64,000 nucleotides of DNA from Bigelowiella natans CCMP2755. Taxonomy: Eukaryota > Cercozoa > Chlorarachniophyceae. Of the stretch, positions 11,978 through 26,339 are shown piece after piece; the first letter of the stretch is position 1; every line of letters starts with the position of its first letter. The DNA is taken from positions 1 to 64,000 of the forward strand of contig ADNK01000171.1 of the NCBI GenBank assembly GCA_000320545.1. Reading direction: 5' to 3'. The position numbers and the translations under genes are program-made. The notes under the pieces were generated by a model. It made no database searches and had not been told where the DNA came from. It was given only the letters and a program-made list of their open reading frames with translations.

Positions 11978-12945
11978 TCAACAATCATCACCATCACGAC
12001 CATCGTACCAATCTTCGTCCTCGTCATCGTCATCTTCGAAACGCTTAAATCGACACGAATCCCCCTGCAGCACAACCACCTGGCAGTCTTTCTGACACAA
12101 GAAGGCGTGCCCGGAACATGCCCGGAGACTCGATAGAACGCGTACCTAAAAACACGTGCGTGTGTAATTATGCTGACCCGAAAACAAAAATTGAAAATAT
12201 TATTATTGCGTAAGTTCTGGTAGGAGAATATTTTCAAGTTCTCTCTCTCTTCCTCCTCCCCCCCCCCCCCCCCCCCCCACCCCTCCCCTGCTTCCGCAAA
12301 ATTGCGACGTGCAAAAAAATCAAACCGAAAAGCAAAGTCAGCAAGGTGTGACAGCATTAGGATGTCCGGCGTCCTGTTGTGGTGTTGTTTTTCCACACAT
12401 GCAACGACGACGACGATATCTCAGTGAAGAAATCAAAAGGAGGGTAGGTAAGATGGATGATGCTGTGTTTGCCGGTCGTGAACATAACATTAGCTAACAG
12501 GAAAGAGCAGGGAAAGAAGCACCAAACATGATACCATCGACATATCATTGCCGCATCATCATCATCATCATCATCATCCTCATCATCGTCATCATCCTCA
12601 TTATGACAATCATCATCACAGTCATTATCATTATCCTGTCACCGGCCGCCTCGCGGCTTCTTGTAACAACATCTTCTCTTTACTACGACGACTTACTGGT
12701 GGCGAAAGAGCCTGGAGAGGAAGCTGACCCCTGCACTTGCGAGCAGCAGCAGCGCCACGATGAATAAATTGAGCCCCAGCCTCACATTTGATGACCCATG
12801 AGCAGTATAGAATAAAAAACAGACTCCTACGCGATGGCGGGGAGCAGCTCATTCAGGATGGAGAAGAAAAAGAAAGGGGGAGGGGGGAAGGGGGGAAGCG
12901 GTAGAAGCGGAAGGAGGGGGAAAAGAATGACAGGGGGAGGAGGAG

Positions 12946-12980
<35 letters not shown>

Positions 12981-14452
12981 CTTCCTCCCTCTCAGAACAA
13001 GCTGAAGAGTGCATGTCCCAGCTACGTCAACAACGTGAACGACACATATCCCACCACAACAGAGCAGGAGAGTCCTAGTGCCAGTTTGCAGTATCTCCAG
13101 ATGTAAACACGACTGCACGACTCCCAGCGCGTACAGGGCAGCGTCCGTTACAATGAGAACCACCAGCTGTCAGCAGCAGTAGCAGCAGCATCACCCGCAA
13201 AACATGCACACACACACACACACGCACACACGGATATACACACGCACACCATGAGAGGGGGAGAAAGCACAAATATAAGCAGCACCATACCGTGGCTTTT
13301 GTGGCCAGGAAGGGCGCGAAGATGGCACTCGTAACGATGAAGAACGGCAGTGAGTAGTAAGATAGATATATCGATAACAACTGCGTCAGGGTAAGAGCTG
13401 CCCACCGTGCTCCTGAGAGCCCTGACACCTCCCCCAACGAGCCTTCGAGAAGTACTAAGGCCAGCGTCGTCGCACGATGGAAAGGGAGGGAGGGAGGGAG
13501 GAGGAAAGTGAGAAGAGAGAGAGGGGATGAGGTTTCTGCAAGTGTTTGCGTGCGTGGCGTGGCGGTGAGTCGTGATGATCTAACCGAGGAGGAGGGGGGT
13601 AAGCGCGATTGCCTTCAGGGCGAAGTACCATGATAGCCAAGCTCTGCAGGAGGAAACAGAAGATGAGAACAACAAGGAAGCGAGGAGGAGGGGGAGGGGG
13701 GAAAAGAGATGAGAGCCTAGATCTTTCCTCCCCCTATTTCCGATTACACGCTGTGAGGTGCTACGACTGCTTGTTCCTACGGTGTAGCTGTTTCGCGCTG
13801 TTGTTAGGTGAGAGGGGGGTAGAGCTGGGCAGATAGCTCACGATGCGGCAAGCTGTGCTAACGCGATGACGACTTACCCGAGCTCTATGCACACGTAACC
13901 GCTCAGAAATCTGATAGAGGAACGAAGAGGAACAACAGCAGAAATTAAGTTGGAAAAGAAGAAAGAGCACAGAAGTAAAGCTGCATTCTTCGCGGCCGGC
14001 ACGTACGTGGCGATACCCCATGATCTTCGCCTCGGCGAGTACAGGCGCATCATTGCTGCGGAGAAGGCAGCTGTGGGTTATACCACCCACCAGCCCGACC
14101 GATATCACCTGCGACGATCGATGATGATTGTGAAGGGAGGAAGAGAGGGAGAGGAGAGGAAGAGAGGAAGTGTATTGTAGATGACATAGCCGACGCAGGG
14201 GAACAAAATAGCTGTGATATCGCTACTGAGGAGGTCGGGTGATGCTATATACACAACAGGTGGCCATGAGTTCATACAACGAAGGAAGAGCGTAGAACCT
14301 TCCAAGTCATCAAATACATAAGGACGATGGCTCCAACGATTCGCATCCAGAGCAAACGGGTCCACATCTGGTTATCGTTCACATCTTCAATTCTAGCTCC
14401 CTCTAAATCTAGCTGCAAGCATTATGTCTTGTGCCCCGCGTCTGTGCTGCTG

Positions 14453-14492
<40 letters not shown>

Positions 14493-15517
14493 CTTAATGT
14501 GTTAGCGTTATAAGCTGTGGTAGCCACGCCGTGAGGATATGGTGGCTGTTCATGCAACCATCCCAACACTATCAGCTGCTACATACCCACAACAACATGA
14601 AGGAAAAGAGCTGCATCTTTGCCCGCGACGATCGGTCGACGTATATTTGCAGTAGCCTATCTTCGAATACCTGCTCGTAGTGATGATGATCTGTTACTAC
14701 TCAGCCAGGCCGCGACGTAGGCGCTGACGATGGGGTTGCTAAAGACGATCTAACCGCGTAAAGTGTTTGGGATGCTCGCACGAAATCCGGGAAATTTTGA
14801 CCTTAAAGACGAAGAAAACGACCGGTGAGTGAAGCTCCTTCAAAATATCGATGCTGTCGACGCCTTCACAATTCTCAATCATGGTACAGAATAAGTACCG
14901 AATCGCTGTGATCATCTTGAGGAGGGGGGGGGTGCGGGGAGGGGAGAGAAAGGCGAGTTAATAGGGAAATGTAGGCCAACTATAATCCTTGCCCTCCAGC
15001 AGGAATAACATCAAAACCAACCATTTGCATGATTTTTATGCATTTCTTGCTCTAATCGCCTTTCGCTCTACTCATCAACAGGAACGATATCGTGCAGTTC
15101 AAGTTGGAGAACCTTCGGATTTCGGCAATTTTCCCGCTGTTAATGAGCATTTTGTTGCGAAGCTCCAGCCCCCGCCTCTCCAGCTGCCTCTCCAAGTCGC
15201 CTACCTCCAAGGTGAGCACGTGGCGCTTCTCCTTGAGAGTCAGCAGGGTCCAGATTCTACACACTTCCTGCCTGCTCCGAACAAAACAGAAGGCTCATAG
15301 GCAGAACGAATCTAGGGCTGGGGAAGAGCTGGAGCTGTCATCATTTCTATCGCCACCTTCCATCACACAGCTGAAACTCTAATCCGCCATCCTTCTCGCC
15401 ACTTCTACTCCGGCTCCCAAGGGGGGGAGCACCGTCGGTCGATGACTCCCCTGCACTGCTGTGTGTATGAGCACCCTTCCTCCGCTTACCTCGCTTCGCA
15501 CGCCTTCGAGGAGGCAT
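11978..15517 (-). CDS. Multi-pass membrane protein, unrecognised family
   Basis: Start exon 15517-15490 (MPPRRRAKRG) joins in phase to 15450-15357 and 15256 to about 15070 (charged helix KEKRHVLTLEVGDLERQLER). Further supported exons are 14915-14802 (IRYLFCTMIENCEGVDS), 14690-14587, 14412-14299 (RLLWMRIVGAIVLMYLMTWK, a membrane helix), about 14225-14190, 14054-14008, and about 13915-13885. Hydrophobic exons follow near 13430-13290, 13160-13080 and 12800-12690 (LNLFIVALLLLASAGVSFL). The last exon is about 12145-11978, with Cys-rich CSGHAFLCQKDC then an Asp/Glu tail and TGA. At least six hydrophobic segments are visible. Exact joins in the middle are unresolved. I found no family match, and transport or signalling roles are equally possible. 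Confidence 0.5.
14454..14488. repeat. (CT)n microsatellite in an intron
   Basis: About 17 CT units within an intron of the multi-pass membrane protein gene. Confidence 0.95.
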
Positions 15518-15854
15518 CGGTGGAAGAGGGTAGGGGAGAGTCAGGCAACTGTGAAACAATCGCTTCGGAAGACGACGTGCCTCTCCTTCGCGTGACTTAT
15601 TTCACGGTCGTCTTCCGACGGCAAAGATAGATAGATCTTAATGCGACAAACATCTAATTGTAGTTTTAGCACATGAATAAATCGGCAACGGGATTCTTCT
15701 CCCGAAGATGCAATGTACTCTAAAGGAGATAGGATATATATAGGGTTTATTATTGCCAGGAAATAGAATTCCAAGGAATCTTTACGGAACGCGGAAAGGC
15801 CGAGCTGTACCGAACCCTACCGACGTTGCACCCCCCCTCGATTGGTGACTTACT
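15518..15854. promoter_or_regulatory. Divergent promoter region
   Basis: 337-bp head-to-head spacer between the membrane protein and RBBP9-like genes. It contains GATAGATAGATC and an AT-rich TATATATAG near 15733. No coding evidence was seen. Confidence 0.4.
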
Positions 15855-17655
<1,801 letters not shown>

Positions 17656-18493
17656 CTTCTTGCGCACGCAAGCGTTTTCAACTGTGCGTCTACATTTTAT
17701 TTTACAAAGCTCATTAAACGCCGTATTGCTCAAATGCAATGATACACGGCATCGCATCGATGCTGTGAAAGACGCGTTGTAGCGTTTGTAGCAATAGAAC
17801 GACAAGCACTGATAAGATGACAGACCACTTGCAAATCTCTACAGCACACGACACCGCTTCGATCAGAGTGCTAGTTCCCACTAATTTATAGGTGTTAATT
17901 GGTACTTTGGTCTGGCATGATTGAATAGCTCAATGAAATGCGTAATCTGCGCGCAGATCGCGGCCACATATATGTTGAGAGTTGACATACCAGACCCACA
18001 TCAGGCAGCAGCACACGCTGCACATGCTGTGCTTATTTTGATTCACGCACGCACGCACGCACACTCTATGCGCATATGTGTGACTACACGTATATTAATT
18101 AGGTATGTGTGCGTGCGATATGTGTCGGATTTAGAGACAGACGCATGTACATCTATGGATCGCGAGGTGTACGTGTCTGCAACGAATGTTCAGCCATGCT
18201 AGCGTAGTATTCATCGCTACATATATCCACTGATGAATTAGTCTAATATGTCTATCTACCATCCAGAGATGGGAATCATTCGGGGAAGAATCGCGAATCC
18301 ATGAATTGCTTTTGATGTATGCCCGACGCAACATACAGCTTCCAAGACCCGAATATCACCTGTCCTGGACCATCCACGCCTAATTGACACGCATAGAGCT
18401 GAGGTATGAGCAAGATTTTTGTGCGCTTGAGGATGGTGAAATACACGAATATACTAGGCTTATTATACACTTAGCTACATGATGGAAAACCTT
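17656..18493. other. Convergent spacer 3, no gene
   Basis: 838-bp tail-to-tail spacer between RBBP9 and RAD52. It has CACGCACGCACGCACG at about 18043 and many CATG/TGCA/GATC palindromes (for example CATCGCATCGATGC near 17750). No exon was supported. Confidence 0.7.
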
Positions 18494-20601
18494 CTAGATC
18501 CAATTCTCTTCAGCATGAGAGGCCAGGAGATCATCCGATAAATCTTGGCTGAAGAGGACAGTCTCGCTGCAAAACGTACAGAAAAAAATCATGAAGTTTT
18601 TATTGTAGAGCTTAAACTGGGGATATCTGTGAAAAGAGAATGTGCCTATCTTTAGCCAACACGCACATACCTTTTCGGCACTACGTCTTCTGCGGGTGAT
18701 CTGGCGCAACCGCCGCTATCTTTCTGGTTCGAGGGAAGATTCGTATTCACGGGGTCCAGCAGCTTTGGCATTGGGTGGGGCTCGCTCTTCTGGAACTGCT
18801 GACGCTTGGCTGGAAAACTTCCCTTGCTTCGGTCATTGGATTGGAAGCCATTCGGCGGGACTCGAGTTTGCTGGTGCTGCCCAGGCTCACTAATTCGATC
18901 GAGGCAGGGCATATTAATGTTAACGGGTTTCAAGGCCCTAGTGGCATGATCTTGCGCTTGGTTTTGAGGGGTTTGGCACGCCCCTATTCCGCCGGAACTC
19001 AAGCTGTTTCTGCGAGGAAATTCCGTATCTTTACTTCGCGACTGCTGCCTCAGGTGGCTCATTTCCGCGGAGCTGCAATGTGAAGAAGTTGATGTGCTTA
19101 TATTATTTTTTTCCCTATACTGTGGAGGTGTTATCGAGGCCTTTCGCTTTTTCCCGATGCTGCATGGAGCACTGTTGCTGCTTCTATTGCTTATGCCATT
19201 TGAAGCCATGTTTTGAATCCTAGTGGCTGAGTGTGTGGAAGATATTGGTAGCTTGGCTTCACAGGGAAGAGGACGCGGAGAGGTGTTTGGAGCACATGTA
19301 GCAGTCGTGGCTGGCACAATAGAGCGTGCCTTTTTTTCTTTCTTTAGCGCAAGTTTTCGCATCGCCTCCGCCTTCCGTTGCTCCGCAGCACGTTTGAGCG
19401 CAGCACGATCTAGCGAAGGAGCTGGATGTCTGACTGAAGAGGGAACGGCGTGATTAGGTGCAGAAGGCCCCCTTTTAATCTCCGATGATGTCGGTGACCC
19501 ACTATTATTCATTTTCTCCACTTTTACACGAGGTATTGTTTCAGGTTGCTTTGTCTGGGATTCACTTTTCAGATTAGTTCTGTCTCCCGGTGGAAGCACG
19601 GCCCCTGCCTCTGCAGTGTCCTAACACCCCAAAACATGCGAGTCATCAATCATAAACCAAATGCGAAAGTTCGATCTTTACCAATGGTATGCTTCTTTCC
19701 CTCCCGCTTTTCATATTTCTCAGGAAGGTTCGGTCTGATCGGTTCGCAGTATACACTTTAGTTTAGTACTCCAGCTTCCCACAAAGCTTTAGGAATGTTG
19801 TCACAATCAATCGACAAAAGATACCATATAAACAGTTTCCCAATCCATCTCCAAATTGGCGAAGGCATCGTTTTATCCCGTCCGTAACCGCTTCCTACAC
19901 AGGAATATGCTCGATTTAAGAATTGTGACTAACGCGAAGGGGCAACGGCACCTTGAATGCCTTTTCTAATCCTGGACCTTTACCCATATTTATTGCTGAA
20001 CCATATCCGATATCCTTACAAATTAAATTACAAAGCTTATGTTGAAAACATAATCGTGGATGGATCGTTCTATTGTGTATTCACCTCCTTCCAACAACCG
20101 TTCCGGAGGGTGACGCGTACAATTGCATGGGCACCAATATTCCAAGCATCTTTCTTTCTTGTGCTCCTGTCAACATAATCCGTCTTGTGTTCCTAGTAAT
20201 CATGAGAATATTGCATCAAATGATGTATTGTGTTGCGTGTCACCATCAGTATCTTTCAGTTCCATTGGGCGAGAACGTGTACCATGGTAATCCAAAACTT
20301 ACCACGACAGTAGAAGCCCATCCGTCAAATGCAAAGATGTGATTTGCAAGGGAAATCGCCTTGTTAGACGCAAGGTAGGTGAGCTTAGAGCCCCCCGGTC
20401 CAGCTCTACAGAGCAAAGTTGTAGTTTAAACACTCTGGAGCACAATAAAAAATTATAATCATTAAAGAAGACTAATGATAACCGGCTTGAGCATTCCTCT
20501 CTCGCAAGTCGTCGCGCGAGAAGCGTGTGGATCCTGAGTCTTTCATTGTCCGTAAACTGAAGATGGCCGAATTCGTTTCCACCCAGGTCTCTCCCTGCCA
20601 T
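18494..20601 (-). CDS. RAD52: RAD52 recombination mediator
   Basis: Exons: 20601-20483, 20405-20303, 20192-20085, 20014-19952, 19894-19825, 19755-19682, 19620-18671, 18626-18494. The N-terminal ring-forming domain is clear: [41 protein letters not shown] (DNA-binding groove), [70 protein letters not shown]52 anneals single strands and promotes RAD51 loading in homologous recombination. The C-terminal half (exon 7) is long, Ser/Asn/Lys-rich and without recognisable domains. It contains an Ala/Arg/Lys helix ([19 protein letters not shown]). The exon 6 reading frame is ambiguous: the splice-consistent frame is reported, but an alternative frame reads [20 protein letters not shown], which looks more protein-like. 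Divergent with ATG3. Confidence 0.93.
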
Positions 20602-21060
20602 TGTATCTTCCCGTGGTTATGCAAAGCTCCACGCTTCGTCGGGAAACCCTTACTCCAAACGAGGAAATGTTTTGGGTATTTGGACGTGCGTCAAAAGGAT
20701 AACCCTATCTCACCTATTTTAGCCCCTGCGTTCTCACTTCTGGAAGAACGCTGAATTTCGAACGCGAAACACCTTCGCGCGACGAGAGGGCGATTCGGAC
20801 CCGGAATGTCGATCGATACTCTCTGAGTAGTCTCGGGAGGTGGCAGGAAATTTATTTCTCGGCACGGAACCCAATCCTTGGTCCTGGACTTCCTATCCGG
20901 TGTTTGTTCGTGTTGGTGTTGAGGGGATTAACAGGACGCGACAAGTACTGTACCACGCTATTCTTTACCGAGGCAGCGACAGTTCTCCTTTCACCTATCC
21001 AGTCCTCCTCCCCCCCCAAGCACATATAGCACCATGTCAGCCTCGCACACAATACACTCA
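20602..21060. promoter_or_regulatory. Divergent RAD52/ATG3 promoter region
   Basis: 459-bp head-to-head spacer. It contains CG-rich stretches (CGCGCGACGAGAGGG-like around 20775) and no coding evidence. Confidence 0.4.
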
Positions 21061-23510
21061 ATGTTCAAGGGCGTGGCTGAGTACTGGATGCCCGTCCTTC
21101 AATCCTCTAACTTTAAGAAGGTGAAGCAACCTCCCGCTAGAGCGTTGTCGCAAATGTGTGATGCATCATAACAGAAAGGTGTGTTGACGCCGGAAGAGTT
21201 CGTGGCAGCAGGCGACCAGCTCGTATATAAATGCAGGACATGGCAATGGTGTGAATATTCTATTTTCCTTTTGAATTTTGGTTGTCCGTTTTTGCAATTG
21301 TATAAGTCAAGAATAATCTCACCATAGGGCTTCCGGCAAGGAAAATATGGTGAAGCCATACTTGCCTAAGGATAAACAGTTTCTCGTCACAAAGAATGGT
21401 ATGCTAGTGGATACTATTTTGTGGCAGTACTGTATACTTTACATTAATGCAAACGTTTTGCCACTTTTTTTTATAATAACGAAGTTCCATCACTGAAGCG
21501 GGCAAGCGACTACGCTCTTAACGTAAAGGAGAATTTTTCATCGTTCATCCAAGAGCAAAACGATTCATTCTGGATCTAATTAGGATGCAAAAGAAGAAAT
21601 AGTGGAAAATGACGACGATGATGGTGAGGGAGGTTGGGTATCAACTCACGTAAAAGAAAAAAGTGACAAGAAAGATAACAGGGCGAAAGTCGAAGAAGTA
21701 CAGGTGGTGTTTTTCATCAGCATATTTCAATGACAATAAGGTACTGGGATTTACCAGGAAATAGATACTTTCGATGACACTGGCGGTGAAGAAGAACAAG
21801 GAGCAGAAAATAAGACAGCAGTGAATGGAAAAGAAACAGAAGATGATGCAGACGAAGAGGACGAAGACGACATACCCGATATGGACGATTTTGAAGAAGA
21901 TAATCTTGCGGAAGCGGTACGAATGGGAGGCGTAGATAATACTGATTATGATGAAGATAATGAAGTAGGCAAAATAACTTTCGGTATTTTCTTCTCACGA
22001 AATAAAAGGACCCTGGAATGCTGCTAACGGACAACATTAAGGAAGATGGCAAAGATACAACAGCTACAAAATCTGACAACAAGAATAGTGGACAATCATC
22101 TCCACTCACAAACACGGAAGGAAAGATCATTCGTGTATCTGAACCTGAGGATAATATAGAGAAGACCCGCACGTAATACATAATTCTGATGACACGCCAG
22201 AAAATATTTTAGGTTCAACCGGAGTCACATTGTTCAAATCTCGTCTGCCAACACCACAGTCTCCCTCTCATTAATTAGATTCCTTTCCAACAGATATGAT
22301 ATCTCTATCACATATGACAAGTATTACCGCACGCCTCGGATCTTCCTTTTCGGGTAATAAAAATCAGTAGAAAGAATTTCTTAGGGGATGGGTTGGTCGT
22401 GTTGCGTGGTGGTGATGCCGCTGCTGATGCTGCCCTTTCTGCTGCTTTAGATACGACAAAAATCGCCAGCCTCTGAGTCCGAAGCAGATAATGGAGGATA
22501 TCTCTGCAGACCATGCCCGTAAAACGGTCGCCTAATGACATGTGTAACGACTCCGCTCATGATATGTGACGTGCTAGAAAAGATAATTTAGATGTCGGAG
22601 AACTTTAAAAGCAGAGGGCGAAGAAGACGATAAATCATTAACGATTAATTTCGCAAGCCTTGATTTTAAATTCGCGCCCTTTTCAATCTTTAGAATTTCT
22701 CCTTTTTCCAATCTCGAAAACCATCTAAATGATAATACGTACTTTAGGTCACCGTAGATCCGCACCCACACCTTGAAGTTCCGGTTGTCATGATCTCTAC
22801 TCTATGATACACTTTATTATGTGACATAAAATGTGCAAGTATTGAATGACCCACGTGTAGAAAATTGGTTTAACTTTCAGAGTGCTATCAAATTGGAATG
22901 GGAAGTTTTGAAAAATAATAACTTTCTTTCCCCTTCCCGATCATCTCAGCACGCATCGATACATCCGTGCAGACATGCACCCGTAATGCTGAGGATTTGC
23001 GAGCGCATGGAGGAAGAGGTAGTCTATGGCAGTAATAGGAGTACGTACTACACTCTCTAGTACTCAAAAACAAATATTGGCATAAGTTTCATATGAATTT
23101 ATTATTCTCCTGCAGAATATGCGAACGTTGCTGAAGGCTAAGGTTGCGGAAGCTAAGAAACAGGGAAAAGACACACCAAAGGCAGAATCTCTCAAATTGA
23201 CAAGTAAAATAAAAGGACTTTTGCCCTCGATAGTGTTGTTCAACAGAAACAACAACATGCACCTCCGTGTTTTTTCCTACGGACTGTAAGAGTGTGAGAA
23301 AAGATGGTCCAATTTGAAGGCGTTTCTTATTGCCTGTTATTCTACAGAGGAGGAAGCCGAGCGGGTGGCCATCCGTATAGAGCAGTATTTATTCCTTTTC
23401 CTGAAGTTCATATCCTCGGTCATTCCGACGATCGAATACGACTGTAAGTTTATTAAATCTCCTCAATTTTTAGAACTGATGTCCATTTTTATTTCTCAGA
23501 CACATTCTGA
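21061..23510 (+). CDS. ATG3: ATG3, E2-like enzyme for ATG8 lipidation
   Basis: Exons: 21061-21120, 21175-21248, 21328-21398, 21485-21522, 21584-21703, 21757-21964, 22009-22172, 22294-22353, 22451-22526, 22748 to about 22793, 22950-23018, 23116-23203, 23348-23443, 23500-23510. Diagnostic segments are [74 protein letters not shown], the catalytic Cys in HPCRHAPVM, and the terminal [21 protein letters not shown]3 transfers ATG8 from ATG7 to phosphatidylethanolamine during autophagosome growth. The central flexible region is very acidic and includes the expected ATG7/ATG8-interaction area. A Lys-rich segment near 23130 replaces the short loop of animal ATG3. The donor after 22748 is uncertain. 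Confidence 0.95.
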
Positions 23511-24576
23511 GCTTTTACCAAGATCTACAGTAATGGCCAATGCTGTGATCAAAATTTCGAAGATACAACACAGCAAAATATCGACACTTGTTAGAATGAT
23601 GAACTGACGCAATCGAATCGAATAGCATTGCAAGCTCCCGCGCTGCTGTGCCACCTATGCACTCAATCGTAGCACGCATAGCTAAGATAGCTCGCATTTT
23701 ACCGCAATGTAATGTGTTGCATGTATGCTGACCCTTTTTGTCATGATTGAGCCTTGTCACAAATGAAGTCGGTACATCGGTCGCAATGCGCCTGCTGCCC
23801 ATGTGCGCTCATGTGATCTTCGACAGCACAATTATCACATGTTGCGAACACAGAACACGGCTGTGTAGCACGTGTGCTCGATCAACACACATCATTGTTT
23901 TTGCACGCCAGACTTGCAGCAGAGGCAAATGACCTGCGATCAATTCTTCGTAGTTGTCCCTTTCACATTCGTGTCTTGATTGCGTCACTTCATCACTAGA
24001 TCATTCTGGATTCAGGTTCCACTGATTGCAAGAGACACTCACTAGCTGGCTAGCTAGCTCGCACCATGCTGCATGTACGTGGAATGAGCAACGCGGAGCG
24101 GGCGTGCGTTGGCGTCATCATCTTGTCCTCGCGATTGGTTTTCTGCACTTTCGGAAAAACAAAACAAAAACACAAAAACAGCACAAACTCATGTGAAGTT
24201 CGACCAGCGCAAAGCGTTTCGTTTGCGGCTGTCGAACGTTCAACTGTTTTTGTGTTTTTTGTTCAATTTGCTGCAGGAGTTCTTGTGACATTCTCACTTC
24301 CACTTGGGAAACACACTTGTGTGTCTTCCCATCAACGCATCCTGTCAATGATGACAATGATGACAATGACAACAAACAACACCAATTGCATCCTGTCCGG
24401 GTCGACGATGAACGTTTCAGAAAATTTTCATCCCTTTCTCGACCAACCGTGACGAGCACATGTAGTGGGGAAGCATGGAGAGTGTGACAACCTGAAATCC
24501 TGGAGGGCACAACAACCTGAAATCCTCACTAGGCAGGATTTGCTCACCGGTGGAACGGAACAATGAACAATGAACA
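23511..24576. other. Spacer downstream of ATG3, no gene
   Basis: About 1.07 kb with the same texture as the convergent spacers: many CATG/GCATG/TAGCTAGC motifs (CTAGCTGGCTAGCTAGCTCG at about 24043). A 15-bp direct repeat ACAACCTGAAATCCT lies at 24487 and 24512, followed by three GAACAAT units at about 24560-24580. Nothing coding was supported. Confidence 0.6.
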
Positions 24577-25134
24577 ATGATGAAGAACTACATTTCCAAA
24601 ATGCAACAAGACATTTGCAGTGTACGAAACGCAGTGCCTCGAACTAACTTTAGTGAGGACCATCTAGTGAAACCAAAAGGAATGAAGAATGGCACTGTAG
24701 CCACTCCTCCGTTCCTAGTTTCATTGTTTTTAGTACCAACTTCAGGACCACGCATCCCTAAATCCTGTCGTGATGGTTTGCTCATGCTTGGAGATCACCA
24801 AGCAAGAACACCACACCTACGAACCCCAAGAGAACAATCCCATGGACCACACCTTCATGGTCTGCTTCACACCTACCACAACATCCCCAGCAACGGATCA
24901 AAGCCTACAAAATGTTCTTTCTTAGATCTACAAAGATAAATTCATGTCTCGATCTATTTTCGGAAATTATCAAATGCAGCAAACACGAACCGCGGGAAGC
25001 CCTTCCTGTTGCATTTTGCGGAACGTCTCCATAAATACCCAAAATATTTATCGGAAAAGGCCATGAATTACTGTCGCTATGAGAAAATACTCCTGCATTT
25101 GGACTATGGTAGATCTAACATCAGCCGCCTGTGA
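24577..25134 (+). pseudogene. Coding-like remnant in shifting frames, unrecognised
   Basis: Three overlapping segments look protein-like but in different frames. One runs 24577-24939. One begins after a TTTTTAG acceptor at 24734 (YQLQDHASLNPVVMVCSC) and reaches a stop near 24914. One runs 24961-25134 (GKPFLLHFAERLHKYPKYLS, ending TGA). Spliced joins between them are not phase-consistent with the donors I can see. This may be a decayed gene or a gene with introns I cannot resolve. It ends only 53 bp before the MND1 start and is the one break in strand alternation. No family was recognised. Confidence 0.35.
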
Positions 25135-25187
25135 CAGTCTTAAAAAAATTCAAGTGGAAGGGGAAAGGACTCACAAGGACCAGCTCG

Positions 25188-26339
25188 ATGGGAAGAAAGG
25201 GCGTCTCATATGCAGAAAAGCAAGTGCGGATGCAAGCTTATTTTCATGAAACGGTCATTATTCAACCTCTTCCATTGCGTGTATTAGAAGCTATTACACA
25301 GAATACGAAGCATAGTTTACTTACAGAAACAAGTGTATTCGCTCAAGCAACTTGAAAGGAAGCTTCCAAAGGCGAAAGGAATAGGTTCAATTAATTAAAC
25401 AGATCTGTAATACGCTAAAATCTTAAAACTATTACGTTTTTATTAAATTATAGTTTCGCAGTCTGTGAAAGATGTCCTACAATCTCTTGTCGACGAAGAA
25501 AAGGTGAATACTTTGCACGTGATGCAGCATTTGGTGATAGTGTGCCCCTTTCCACGCCAAGGTTGACTTCGACAAAATCGGATCTGGTAACTTCTTCTGG
25601 TCATTCCCCAGCAAAGGTAAGGTTTTGCATTCAGTGAAATAGAAACCCTTCCGTAATTTTCTATTTTTTTGCAGCGTCCCAAAAGCGGAAGAATTTAATT
25701 TCTTCTCTCGAAAGTGAAATTGGAAAAAAAAAGAGGAAGCTCGATCAACTACAACAAGACAAACAAAAAGCCAGTATGGGCAGGTACAACTTTGATTATT
25801 TTCAGACTCTTTAGCTAATTTAGCATTTTTCCCGTTGATAAGGGACGACACAGACTCGCGTCGGAAAAAATTACAAAAATATAAAGATCTGCAAGATATG
25901 GTAGTCTTCAACATTTTAGTACTTCCACATTATAGTGACCGTGTGTCTTGATAGATTGCAAAGGTAGACGTTGAACTGTCAAAATTTGCGGCTTCTGATC
26001 CGAAGACTATTGAGAAAAAGCAGAAGGCCATCAAGGTTAACTGAGCAATGTTAAAGTAGTTTCTGTTTCATCAGCCTATATTGAGATTTCTGCTACGGTG
26101 GGACAATCCTGGTGTTGATGTATCGCCCGACAGAGTTATTGTTTCTTATTTATGGTTATCTTATTTACGGTTGCCTATAGTGCTGTTGGACCAATGCAAA
26201 TCGATGGATAGACAACGTGTTTCAAATCCTCACGTTTGCAAAGAAGAAGCGTCCAGATCTGAAAGATAAAGACATTCTCAAATACATGCAGCTTCCAGAA
26301 GAGCTAGACTACTTGCCAGATCCAAAGCATGGAATATAA
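25188..26339 (+). CDS. MND1: MND1 meiotic recombination factor
   Basis: Exons: 25188-25253, 25327-25384, 25454-25503, 25562-25616, 25675-25783, 25843-25900, 25955-26035, 26181-26339. The start MGRKGVSYAEKQVRMQAYFHET, then YSLKQLERKLPKAKGI, SQSVKDVLQSLVDEEKVDFDKIG, and NFFWSFPSKA form the winged-helix N-terminus. A long coiled coil follows (SLESEIGKKKRKLDQLQQDK). The C-terminus WIDNVFQILTFAKKKRPDL..LPEELDYL is typical of MND1. MND1 pairs with HOP2 and stimulates RAD51/DMC1 strand invasion in meiosis. Its presence implies a retained meiotic programme (inference). Length and domain order are normal. Confidence 0.95.

Noticed and set aside
23747-24452. Plus-strand reading frames in the ATG3 downstream region
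   Set aside because: Short, no splice-consistent extension and no recognisable domain.
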